From Candidatus Sigynarchaeota archaeon (GTDB taxonomy: Archaea > Asgardarchaeota > Lokiarchaeia > Sigynarchaeales > Sigynarchaeaceae), in assembly GCA_030587525.1 (NCBI GenBank), contig JAUQYW010000779.1, forward strand, positions 1 through 10,978: DNA of 10,978 bases, in the 5' to 3' direction. The position numbers and the translations under genes were made by a program. The notes beneath the pieces were generated by a model. That model saw only the letters and a list, made by a program, of their open reading frames with translations, made no database searches and was not told the origin of the DNA. Positions 1 to 6,433 of the stretch are shown here, in pieces; position 1 is the stretch's first letter; every line of letters starts with the position of its first letter.

Positions 1-684
1 GCGGCCGAGGAAAAGAAGGTCCTGGAACCGGTGAATCTCAAGAGTATCGAGCAATATGACCAGGTCAAGAACCGGTTCGATGACATCGACTTGCGCCGCC
101 AATCACTCCAACGCGAGCGGAAGGCGATTCTCGAAAACATCGAGAAGATCGAGCTCGAAAAGACCCGGCAATTTATGCGGGCGTACACCGAGATGAACAA
201 CCATTTCAGCGAGATCTTCCAAAAACTCTCACCGGGCGGCATCGCCAACATGACCCTCGAGAACCCGAACAAGCCTTTCGAGGGCGGCATCGTGATCAAC
301 GCGCGGCCCCGGGGCAAGAAGATTACGAGCATCGAGTCCTTGTCTGGCGGTGAAAAAACGCTCGTGGCGCTCTCCTTCATCTTTGCCGTGGAAAAGTTCC
401 AGCCATCGCCGTTCTACGTCATGGACGAAATCGACGCGGCGTTGGATGGCCCGAACGTCCATCGGGTATCGATGCTCATCAAGGAATTCGCGGCATCCTC
501 GCAATTTATGGTGATCAGTCACCGCGAGGAAAATATCGTGAACGCGGATAAGATCTATGGCGTGAGCATGAAGGACTCCATCACGGACGTGTTCTCCATC
601 AAGATGGACGAGATGGAAGCTGCTGGCGAAGAAAAATCGATGGGGGACATCATCAAGGACGAGGACGGCGGTTCGGCAGGATAA
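1..684 (+). CDS. smc: Chromosome segregation protein SMC, C-terminal ATPase part (5' end outside window)
   Basis: This is the C-terminal end of the SMC ATPase, the core of prokaryotic condensin, which organises and helps segregate the chromosome. The frame is open from base 1, so the gene starts upstream; 227 residues are visible. A coiled-coil return arm (about residues 10-60) leads into the C-terminal head lobe. The ABC signature SLSGGEKTL falls at 114-121+, with S115-G116-G117-E118. Walker B is FYVMDEID (138-145) with catalytic E143, followed by the D-loop AALD. The switch histidine is H174 in VISHRE. The phrase LSPGGIANM and the GVSM near the end are typical of the family. A short acidic tail (DIIKDEDGGSAG) follows the head. 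The N-terminal Walker A lobe, most of the coiled coil and the hinge are not in the window. It is the first visible gene of an operon with scpA (23-base gap) and scpB. The family call is secure. Confidence 0.96.
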   Translation, partial: AAEEKKVLEPVNLKSIEQYDQVKNRFDDIDLRRQSLQRERKAILENIEKIELEKTRQFMRAYTEMNNHFSEIFQKLSPGGIANMTLENPNKPFEGGIVINARPRGKKITSIESLSGGEKTLVALSFIFAVEKFQPSPFYVMDEIDAALDGPNVHRVSMLIKEFAASSQFMVISHREENIVNADKIYGVSMKDSITDVFSIKMDEMEAAGEEKSMGDIIKDEDGGSAG

Positions 685-707
685 ACCGTGTCGATGGTTG
701 ATCGCAT

Positions 708-1847
708 ATGGGAAAGAAAAAAGACAAGAAAGTGGATGTCCAGCAGACCACACTTGACTTGCAAGCCCCCGCGGAACAGCCCGCGCCAGGAACTGCTGAG
801 AAACCTTTGCCTGCGAAAGATGCTGCTGGAAAAGCCCCGGTTCCTTTCATCGCGCCGGTGGCAGTGAAATCCAGGTCAAAAATTTCCAAACCCGTGGTAA
901 AGCCAGCACCGGAACAAACAAAACCCGTAGCAACGCCAGTAACGGAACAAGCACAACCAGCAGCAAAAGCATTACCATTAAAAGCCAAGCCGCCAAAAGA
1001 GGGCGGAGTTGATGCCTCTGATGATGTTAATGCAGACGGGGAAAGCGTGAGCGCGTTCGAGGGAGAGGCTGCGATCATGGATGCCATCAAATCAACCGAC
1101 TTGATGGACCAGAAATTCTGGCAAAAGAACGATTATTTCCGGAGCTTGCTGGATCCCGACGTGATCGACAAGCTCGATTTCGCCAAGTATGACCTTGCCA
1201 AGCTGTTGTCGGAATTTTTTACCGAGATGTTCAAGGAGGAATACATCGACTTCAAGGTCTCGGGCATCGCCGTCCACTCGGCTGCCAAGATATACCGCTA
1301 TAAAATCACGCAAGTACTTGAACAGCAAGAGAAAGAGGAAGAAGAGCGCAAGAAAGAAATGCTGCGCCGCAACATCCCGAGCACGATCTCGCAGCCATTG
1401 CGCGCGGGAAGGGCCATCGCGACGCAAGAAGACTTCCTCACGTCAATGCGGTCGGCCATCATCGAAGTCATGCGAAGACGCGAGAAGCAAGCGCAGAAGC
1501 TGGCCAAACAGAAAACGAGCGGGGAAGTCGTAGATGCCGATGCAAAGAAAATCCGGATGAAGAAATCATTACCCGAGAGCATCCGCAAAGCGTTACTCGG
1601 CAAGGAGCGCATCGAGGACACGTTCCAGCGATGGCTCGAGATCATCTACGAGAAGATCAAGCAAAGCCCCGACAAGCAAGTATCATACTTCCACGACTTG
1701 AAACCGCTCGTTGAAAGGAAGGATCGATATGGATTCCGGTTCGGGCAGGCACGGCTATTCTTGAGCCTCATGTTCTTGCGAACCCGGGACAAGGTCGACG
1801 TGATTCAAGAGGAAGAAATGGCTGACATGTTCGTAAAAAAGCCATGA
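708..1847 (+). CDS. scpA: Segregation and condensation protein A (kleisin) with long disordered N-terminal tail
   Basis: ScpA is the kleisin that bridges the two SMC heads in the SMC-ScpA-ScpB complex. Of 379 residues, about 1-118 form a Lys/Pro/Ala-rich tail beginning MGKKKDKK and look disordered. The conserved N-terminal helical region that would bind the SMC neck spans about 119-220 and includes YDLAKLLSEFFTEMF and FKVSGIAVHSAAKIYRYK, which resembles the usual kleisin segment with an SGRALL-like motif. A charged linker (205-220) and a basic middle (245-290) follow. The C-terminal winged helix (about 300-379) has VSYFHDLKPLVERKD, then LFLSLMFLRTRDKVDVIQEEEMADM, matching the family pattern in which a leucine-rich helix precedes an EGKVELEQEE-like strand. 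The ATG at 708 is preceded by a weak GGTTGAT site (696-702). Its place between smc and scpB supports the call. The tail makes it longer than typical ScpA proteins of about 220-270 residues. Confidence 0.9.
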   Translation: MGKKKDKKVDVQQTTLDLQAPAEQPAPGTAEKPLPAKDAAGKAPVPFIAPVAVKSRSKISKPVVKPAPEQTKPVATPVTEQAQPAAKALPLKAKPPKEGGVDASDDVNADGESVSAFEGEAAIMDAIKSTDLMDQKFWQKNDYFRSLLDPDVIDKLDFAKYDLAKLLSEFFTEMFKEEYIDFKVSGIAVHSAAKIYRYKITQVLEQQEKEEEERKKEMLRRNIPSTISQPLRAGRAIATQEDFLTSMRSAIIEVMRRREKQAQKLAKQKTSGEVVDADAKKIRMKKSLPESIRKALLGKERIEDTFQRWLEIIYEKIKQSPDKQVSYFHDLKPLVERKDRYGFRFGQARLFLSLMFLRTRDKVDVIQEEEMADMFVKKP

Positions 1848-1869
1848 TTAACTTGGACAGGAATGCATT

Positions 1870-2865
1870 ATGGGCAAGAAAAAAAAGGAACAGACGAATG
1901 CACTAGCGCATTCTCCAATAGCTTCTCCGGCCCCCGCGCCTGCGGAGCAGGTGCAAGCACCGGAGAAGCCACCCGCCCCGGCCGAGCAAGTGGAGGCACC
2001 GGAGAAGCCCCCCGCGCCGGCAGAGCAGGGACAGGCACCGGAGAAGCCCCTTGCGCCGGCGGAGCAAGGGCAAGCACCGGAGAATCCCCCCTTGCCGGCA
2101 GCGCAGGTGCAGGCACCGGAGAATCCACCCGCGCCGGCAGAACAGGGACAAGCACCGGAAAATCTCCCCGCTCCCGGAGAAATGAATCCCGCTGCTCCGG
2201 TTATACCTGTTCCTGGAGAAAACAAGCAAGACACGAGCGATGTTGGAGCAACACTGGAAATCGCAGCTGATGATGATGATGAAATACTCGATGAAATCAA
2301 GCCAAAAGATGATAAGGTAAAACAAACAAATGCAGAACAATATAAGAAGGATTTCACGAGAAATCAAGTCGAGGCGGTCTTGTTCGTTTCCGGGCAAGCT
2401 GTTTCAGCCGAAGAAATCAGCGTGAAGCTCGGCGTTTCGAAAAAAGTTATCGAGGACAACCTTGAGAAGCTGGCCATGGAATATCTCGAGCGATCCTCAG
2501 CCCTCGAAATCGCCAAGGTTGCCGAAAAGTACATTCTGCAATTGAAACCGGAATTCACGTCGTCCGTCAAGTCCTTTGCGTCGAGCGGGTTGATCCGGGA
2601 AGCCGTGATGCGCACGTTGACCGTCATCGCGGCGAAGCAACCGATCTTGCAGTCCGACTTGTCTAAGATCCGGTCGGCTGCCGGCGAGCACCTCAAGGAA
2701 CTGATCGAAATGGGTGTCGTGAAAGCAACGCCCAAGGGCCGGTCGAGGGAACTGGTAACCACCGACAAGTTCGCAGACATGTTCGGTTTTTCTCGTGACG
2801 TGGCAAAAATGAAGGAGCAAATCAAGATTTACCTCACCGCCGCGACGAAGGAAGAAGGCGAGTAG
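1870..2865 (+). CDS. scpB: Segregation and condensation protein B with repeat-bearing N-terminal tail
   Basis: ScpB is the winged-helix (kite) partner that binds the ScpA linker in prokaryotic condensin. Of 331 residues, only about 166-313 form the conserved core. The first winged helix (about 166-237) starts QVEAVLFVSGQAVSAEEIS. The second (about 238-313) holds IREAVMRTLTVIAAKQPIL, IRSAAGEHLKELIEMGVV and GRSRELVTTDKFADMFGF, close to the family pattern of LAIIAYKQPI, IRG and GRP...YGTTDEFL.YFGL. Residues 1-165 are tail: MGKKKKEQ, then six 13-residue Pro/Ala/Glu/Gln repeats (23-100), then an acidic stretch with DDDDE (134-138). The ATG at 1870 follows AGGA at 1859-1862 with suitable spacing, 22 bases after scpA. 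A T-run terminator follows the stop. The tail codons more often end in A than those of the core. The family call is strong; the role of the tail is unknown. Confidence 0.9.
   Translation: MGKKKKEQTNALAHSPIASPAPAPAEQVQAPEKPPAPAEQVEAPEKPPAPAEQGQAPEKPLAPAEQGQAPENPPLPAAQVQAPENPPAPAEQGQAPENLPAPGEMNPAAPVIPVPGENKQDTSDVGATLEIAADDDDEILDEIKPKDDKVKQTNAEQYKKDFTRNQVEAVLFVSGQAVSAEEISVKLGVSKKVIEDNLEKLAMEYLERSSALEIAKVAEKYILQLKPEFTSSVKSFASSGLIREAVMRTLTVIAAKQPILQSDLSKIRSAAGEHLKELIEMGVVKATPKGRSRELVTTDKFADMFGFSRDVAKMKEQIKIYLTAATKEEGE
1936..2169 (+). repeat. Six tandem 39-base repeats inside scpB (13-residue Pro/Ala/Glu/Gln units)
   Basis: Six in-frame units of exactly 39 bases run without spacers and encode variants of APAEQVQAPEKPP. 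Across units, V alternates with G after EQ, K changes to N in the first three units versus the last three, and the fifth unit starts LPAAQ. The DNA core GCACCGGAGAA or GCACCGGAAAA recurs once per unit. Because the period is a multiple of three, copy number could change without breaking the frame. The conserved ScpB domain begins only about 65 residues later. Confidence 0.93.
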
Positions 2866-2874
2866 GGCTCTACC

Positions 2875-2882
2875 TTTTTTTT
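2875..2882 (+). terminator. T-run terminator after the smc-scpA-scpB operon
   Basis: Eight consecutive T on the + strand begin ten bases after the scpB stop. A weak inverted repeat, GTAG-GGCT-CTAC (2862-2873), overlaps the stop codon just before it. Archaeal RNA polymerase commonly terminates at T-rich tracts without needing a strong hairpin, so the T-run is the main evidence. Confidence 0.6.
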
Positions 2883-2945
2883 GTTAGAATTCTTCGAATC
2901 GTGGTTGAGATTTTCATCTCGTCCACTTTCCCTCATCGTTAAACG

Positions 2946-2995
2946 TACCAATCATTATTTTAACAACCCGTGTACTATTAGACCTATAAAATACC
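2946..2995 (+). promoter_or_regulatory. Conserved upstream element, copy 1 (promoter/operator of the CBM9-like glycoprotein operon)
   Basis: This 50-base block matches 6434-6483 at 42 of 50 positions with no gaps. Two runs are perfectly identical: TCATTATTTTAACAA (2952-2966) and TACTATTAGACCTATA (2973-2988), with centres about 21-22 bases apart, close to two helical turns. Either TTATTTTAAC or CTATAAAATA could be the TATA box. If the start codon at 3005 is right, the upstream one fits better, because archaeal transcription usually starts about 25 bases after the TATA box. A hairpin GAGAT-TTTC-ATCTC lies upstream at 2907-2920. The promoter role is inferred from position and composition. Confidence 0.7.
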
Positions 2996-3004
2996 AAGGC
3001 GAGA

Positions 3005-3847
3005 TTGATTACAATTCGTCGAACTACAAGAACCGCTTTAATCCTTTGCACAGTGCTCGCTATGTTCGTCGTGCAAATGTCGTTCATCGGCACTCCAGCT
3101 AGTGCGGTGTCGCTCGAACCGAAAAATGCGAGCCCGGCACCGACCATCGACGGTTTACTTACTGATAAAGATGGATGGGAAAAGCAGAATTCCACGATTT
3201 TTCCGTACATCAATAACATCGTCTTGAGAGTGTACACGTGCGTGTTTAACGAGTTTATTTATTTTGGCTTTCAATACAAGACCGACGTGCACGACGGCAA
3301 CGAAAGTTTTGCCCTCGCGTGCTCGAACGCGCTTCCAACCAACACGAGCGTCAACGACAGCATCTGGAGCTATGAAACGGTCAAGGTGTTTCGCCTCGAT
3401 GGCAAGAGCTGGGACGAGGAAATCATCAAGCGCGAGCGGCGGGCTCGAAACTGGACATCAGGCGGGAACCGGCTCGAATTCAAGGCCGCGAAAATAACAT
3501 CGAACTTCACGTTTTACGAGTTCCGGTTCATGAGGAATTGGACCCGTGCAGGCGACGTGAATTGGACGTGGGACCGGCAATACACGATCAAGATCTTCTA
3601 CGGGACCTTGTATGGAAACGCATCCGAGTTTTTTATGCCTTCCTTGGGCAACTGGACGGTCAGCACGCCCGGCAAGATCACGCTCGTGATCCCGGCGTCA
3701 CCTGACGCCCCGAATATGGAAGATATTACCGCACTCAAGTTTAACACGTTCGTCGGCAAGGTCGTCCTGTTCACGATCGCCGGCGTAGGAGTCGCGATGG
3801 TCGGGTACATCATGGTGCGGACCAGGAGTCGAATAAAAAGGGTGTGA
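3005..3847 (+). CDS. Exported membrane-anchored glycoprotein with CBM9/DOMON-like ectodomain
   Basis: This 280-residue protein is probably exported and displayed on the cell surface. It has a signal peptide (basic IRRTTR, hydrophobic ALILCTVLAMFVV, likely cleavage after TPASA at residue 34), an extracellular domain (about 35-245), one C-terminal helix (about 251-271) and a basic tail RTRSRIKRV. The ectodomain opens with APTIDGLLTDKDGWEK and continues VYTCVFNEFIYFGFQYKTDV, which resembles CBM9-like/DOMON beta-sandwiches (a P-IDG-x-W start, then a strand where the protein is seen to be present). The ligand is unknown. Eleven N-X-S/T sequons are visible (for example N41, N62, N99, N149, N178, N216). 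The start is TTG at 3005, the only upstream option before an in-frame stop at 2987 and the one that keeps the signal peptide complete. A GTG at 3053 or ATG at 3062 would damage it. Topology is confident; the fold is tentative. Confidence 0.78.
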   Translation: MITIRRTTRTALILCTVLAMFVVQMSFIGTPASAVSLEPKNASPAPTIDGLLTDKDGWEKQNSTIFPYINNIVLRVYTCVFNEFIYFGFQYKTDVHDGNESFALACSNALPTNTSVNDSIWSYETVKVFRLDGKSWDEEIIKRERRARNWTSGGNRLEFKAAKITSNFTFYEFRFMRNWTRAGDVNWTWDRQYTIKIFYGTLYGNASEFFMPSLGNWTVSTPGKITLVIPASPDAPNMEDITALKFNTFVGKVVLFTIAGVGVAMVGYIMVRTRSRIKRV

Positions 3848-3852
3848 CCATC

Positions 3853-4311
3853 ATGTCGAAGCTGAGAAAAAGCGTCATCAAGCAAAAGGAACGGAGCCAG
3901 GTCGGGCAGCGGGAAGCGCCACCACGGGCGACGGTCCGGGCGACCGATTCGGTCCTGCGCGACAATTACCTGTATAGCTCGGCGAAAAAAGCGTATGCAT
4001 TCGCCGTCATCTTCTTCACCGCTGCGGTGTGGTGCGCCGGCAATTTCTGGCCGTTCGATAAACTGAGGGACCTCAACGGCACCCTCGTCGACTTGTTGAG
4101 CGGCGTGTTCTCGTTCTTGCTTTTCATGTTTGTCGTGTTCGCGTGGGGCAACACGCTCGAGATCCAGGGGAACGTGATCGAGTGGAAGCACGTGCTCTTC
4201 TGCATCATCGTCGTGTCGCTCATCGCCGCCTGGAGTGGCTTGCTCGGGTTCGGGCTGTTTATCTTTGCTGCATTTGGCTTGTTGACCTTCATGTGGTACG
4301 CTAACCGGTGA
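3853..4311 (+). CDS. Four-helix membrane protein of unknown function
   Basis: I do not recognise the family. The 152 residues start with a strongly basic cytoplasmic-looking segment (1-45, KLRKSVIKQKERSQ and more arginines), then four predicted membrane helices: about 46-66, 80-98, 111-128 and 129-149. There is a short loop with WPFDKLRDLNGT between the first two, and helices 3 and 4 form a tight hairpin around SGLLGFG. The gene starts 5 bases after the stop of the glycoprotein gene and is almost certainly co-transcribed, so a role with that surface protein is reasonable but unproven. I chose ATG 3853 over the in-frame GTG at 3844, because the GGTGTGA just upstream (3841-3847) then serves as ribosome binding site, as with the ACCATCATG start context at 6525. 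Confidence 0.8.
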   Translation: MSKLRKSVIKQKERSQVGQREAPPRATVRATDSVLRDNYLYSSAKKAYAFAVIFFTAAVWCAGNFWPFDKLRDLNGTLVDLLSGVFSFLLFMFVVFAWGNTLEIQGNVIEWKHVLFCIIVVSLIAAWSGLLGFGLFIFAAFGLLTFMWYANR

Positions 4312-4331
4312 ACGCGTTCATTTCCAAGCGA

Positions 4332-4338
4332 TTTTTTT
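4332..4338 (+). terminator. T-run terminator after the glycoprotein/four-helix operon
   Basis: Seven consecutive T begin 21 bases after the stop at 4311, followed by the pyrimidine-rich CTCCCTTTC. This matches the T-run signals seen after scpB and after the six-helix gene in this window. There is no strong hairpin. Confidence 0.5.
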
Positions 4339-4513
4339 CTCCCTTTCACTTCATTATCGTGGATTGCTGATCTAGATTTTAAAGATCGACCCGGAGATCA
4401 CTTCCAGCAGCATTCAACTTGGATTCGTTCTTTTTTCCCGATTTATTTGCGTTTTGGCTATGAAAGCGAATAGGGATGCACGAAATTGGATGACAAAAAT
4501 TGGTACATGCAAG

Positions 4514-4534
4514 CCTTTAATTGTAAAATTTTCA
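4514..4534 (+). promoter_or_regulatory. Probable TATA promoter of the six-helix membrane protein gene
   Basis: The A/T-only stretch around CTTTAATTGTAAAATTTT lies where an archaeal TATA box would place transcription start near 4545-4555, leaving a short leader with a GAGGT ribosome binding site at 4558-4562. It does not resemble the repeated upstream element at 2946 and 6434, so this gene is probably controlled separately. Confidence 0.5.
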
Positions 4535-4571
4535 TAAGATGCATAGTGGTTAAAAAAGAGGTATGATCACG

Positions 4572-5237
4572 ATGCTCATGCAAGCATTAGACTTCTACGA
4601 TGTCCTCACGTGGTTTGGACGGCACTCCGCGTGGCTGTTGTTGCCCGCAGTTGCCATCATTTACACGTGGGTACTGGAAGCAAAAAAACGACCAGACGCT
4701 AACAAGCAAGAATGGGAGCGCAACGTGCACGTGTCGCGTGCCGTGAAAGTATTCTCTGTCATCGGCATGGTCTACGGGTTTTTCTTGATGCTCGGTGCGG
4801 TCATGATGGAGCTGACGGGATCGTCGCCATCTCTCTTGTTCAACCTGAATTTCGGTGATATTGTCAATCATTTCACGACGATCGTGTATTTCCTCACCGG
4901 CGCGATAATGTTCTTCAAACCTCTCAAGGATGTTCCCTTCGCGGCGCTGATCAGCCTTGGCGTGGCGGTCATGGTCACGCTTATCTGCATGGCCGTCATC
5001 CCGAACGACCGGATCGGCTCGCTGGTCATCGATTACGTGCTCCCGCTGAAATGGTTGTTGATAATCGTGTTCCTCGCGACGTTGGCCGTGATGTATTCCT
5101 TGACGAAAATCGCCTTCGGGTTCTTGATGAAATTCTCCAAGATCGTCAGCAAGCCCGCCGTCGCATTCATCTTCGCGTCGTTCGTGCTGCTCCAGGCAAT
5201 ATTGCTGCTCTGCGGCGTTTCGATGGTCATGTGGTAA
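4572..5237 (+). CDS. Six-helix membrane protein of unknown function
   Basis: I do not recognise the family. From ATG 4572 the protein has 221 residues and six predicted membrane helices, at about 18-35, 58-80, 98-115, 122-143, 158-178 and 195-219. A charged loop (37-55, EAKKRPDANKQEWERN) follows helix 1, and basic loops (PLKD, MKFSKIVSK) lie between later helices. There is no large soluble domain and no clear transporter or enzyme motif. An in-frame ATG exists at 4563, but GAGGT at 4558-4562 touches it directly; the same site is 9 bases from ATG 4572, which is normal spacing, so 4572 is preferred (4578 is also possible). It has its own promoter upstream and a T-run just after it, so it looks like a single-gene unit. 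An energy, transport or envelope role is equally possible. Confidence 0.78.
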   Translation: MLMQALDFYDVLTWFGRHSAWLLLPAVAIIYTWVLEAKKRPDANKQEWERNVHVSRAVKVFSVIGMVYGFFLMLGAVMMELTGSSPSLLFNLNFGDIVNHFTTIVYFLTGAIMFFKPLKDVPFAALISLGVAVMVTLICMAVIPNDRIGSLVIDYVLPLKWLLIIVFLATLAVMYSLTKIAFGFLMKFSKIVSKPAVAFIFASFVLLQAILLLCGVSMVMW

Positions 5238-5263
5238 ACGCTTAAATCCGAAATATTCCTCTC

Positions 5264-5271
5264 TTTTTTTT
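5264..5271 (+). terminator. T-run terminator between the six-helix gene and amrS
   Basis: Eight consecutive T lie 26 bases after the stop of the six-helix gene and only 13 bases before the amrS start. If it stops transcription, amrS needs its own promoter. The A/T stretch CTTAAATCCGAAATATT (5241-5257) is a candidate, which would give a nearly leaderless message. Confidence 0.5.
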
Positions 5272-5284
5272 GTAGTGATCAGCT

Positions 5285-6361
5285 GTGAAGAAAGAAACGT
5301 TGCTCTATGACAAGCACGCCGATGGCAAGGTTCAATGCCACACTTGCGCGCATGAATGCGTCATTTCCCCGGGAAAGTTTGGCTTTTGCGAGACTCGGAC
5401 CAATGTTGGCGGTATTTGCTACACGTTGATCTATGGTGCCTTGAGCGCCGAGGCGATCGACCCCGTCGAGAAAAAACCGATGTTTCACTTTTACCCGGGC
5501 CATCCCATCTACTCTATATCGTCGGTGGGTTGTTCATTTAAATGTCTTAACTGTCAGAATTTTCACTTGAGCCAAGTCAAGGGGATGAAAGACGAGCCGG
5601 TCTTTGACGGCGCGGATGGCATGACCATGCGCTTGCATTACAAGAGCCCCGAGGACTTGATCAAGTCCGTCGAGGAAAGCAAGTGCAAGCTCCTTGCCTT
5701 CACGTACAACGAGCCCATGATATGGCTCGAATACATCATCGACGTCGGCAAGATCGCCAGGAAAAAGGATATCAAGATCGTGCTCGTCACGAACGGGTAC
5801 ACGACGAGAAAGGCGCTGGACTTGATGCTCCCGTACGTGGATGGCGCGAACGTCGATATCAAGGCATTCGATGCCGAGTTCCACAAGAAAGTATGCAAGG
5901 TGCCCGATTTCAAGCCCGTGCTCGATTGCATCAAGGTCTTGCACGATAACGGCAAGGAAGTCGAGATCACGAATCTCCTGATCCCTACGATGAACGATGC
6001 CCCCGCCATGATACGGAAACTCTGCGAGTGGTGCATGAAGGAGCTCGGGCCGGACGTGCCGCTGCATTTCTCCGCGTACCACCCGGACTACAAGCTCGAC
6101 GTTCCATCGACCCCTCCGGAAACGCTGGTGGAGGCGCGGGGAATAGCGCAAGAGATAGGCTTGAGAAATGTTTATGTCGGCAACGCTTACCTTCCTGGGA
6201 GCGAGGATACCATCTGCCCGAAATGCAAAGCTACCGTGGTGGCTCGGCAAGGGTTCAGCATCACGTCGATCAAGCTGGATGCAAAAAACAACTGCTCGGC
6301 TTGCGGGTATCCGATCAGCATCGTGGGGGAAGCCAAGAAATCGAGCTTCCGATTCTTCTAG
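5285..6361 (+). CDS. amrS: AmmeMemoRadiSam system radical SAM enzyme (AmrS)
   Basis: This is a radical SAM enzyme of the AmrS group, related to pyruvate formate-lyase activating enzymes and found with AMMECR1-domain and Memo-family proteins. Its substrate is not established. All hallmarks are visible in the 358 residues. The N-terminal cysteine set is C18, C21, C25 and C35 (CHTCAHECVISPGKFGFC). Next come TRTNVGGI, a YG turn, and IDPVEKKPMFHFYPG (58-72). The CX3CX2C iron-sulfur motif is C83-C87-C90 (GCSFKCLNCQNF). FTYNEPMIW, LVTNGY, DGANVDIKAF and HFSAYHPDYK are barrel motifs typical of the family. The C-terminal zinc ribbon is C311-C314 and C337-C340. The GTG start is supported by GTGATC at 5274-5279. 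Known partners (AMMECR1, Memo) are absent from the window. No truncation is seen. The subfamily call is strong; the reaction is unknown. Confidence 0.92.
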   Translation: MKKETLLYDKHADGKVQCHTCAHECVISPGKFGFCETRTNVGGICYTLIYGALSAEAIDPVEKKPMFHFYPGHPIYSISSVGCSFKCLNCQNFHLSQVKGMKDEPVFDGADGMTMRLHYKSPEDLIKSVEESKCKLLAFTYNEPMIWLEYIIDVGKIARKKDIKIVLVTNGYTTRKALDLMLPYVDGANVDIKAFDAEFHKKVCKVPDFKPVLDCIKVLHDNGKEVEITNLLIPTMNDAPAMIRKLCEWCMKELGPDVPLHFSAYHPDYKLDVPSTPPETLVEARGIAQEIGLRNVYVGNAYLPGSEDTICPKCKATVVARQGFSITSIKLDAKNNCSACGYPISIVGEAKKSSFRFF

Positions 6362-6433
6362 TCGCGAGCTCCGAACCCGGGTAATCACTCCGGCCTCGAT
6401 TCACGTGCCATTCTTTCCTATTCCTAGCCTTTG

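Larger units (their letters stand above)
4312..4562. other. Intergenic region with T-runs and an A/T-rich promoter
   Basis: This 251-base gap is richer in A/T than the genes around it. It holds T7 at 4332-4338, likely the terminator of the upstream operon, and T6 at 4431-4436. An imperfect inverted repeat GATCT...AGATC spans 4369-4387. The 3' end carries the promoter of the next gene. I see no convincing coding frame, tRNA or structured RNA. Confidence 0.6.

Noticed and set aside
1936..2169. CRISPR array
   Set aside because: The 39-base units follow each other directly with no spacers and keep one reading frame.
1848..2397. Long minus-strand and alternate-frame open frames across the scpB repeat
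   Set aside because: They exist because the 39-base repeat lacks stops in several frames. Their products are low-complexity Gly/Ala/Cys or Leu/Arg repeats, and the + frame carries the conserved ScpB core.
2881..3102. Small + frame across the intergenic region
   Set aside because: It crosses the conserved promoter element and the start of the glycoprotein gene in another frame, and its product has no recognisable feature.
3844..3852. GTG start at 3844 for the four-helix protein
   Set aside because: It would overlap the previous stop and consume the probable ribosome binding site of ATG 3853.
4369..4387. GATCT inverted repeat as an operator
   Set aside because: The arms are only five bases in an A/T-rich gap and it is too far from the promoter at 4514-4534 to argue for control.
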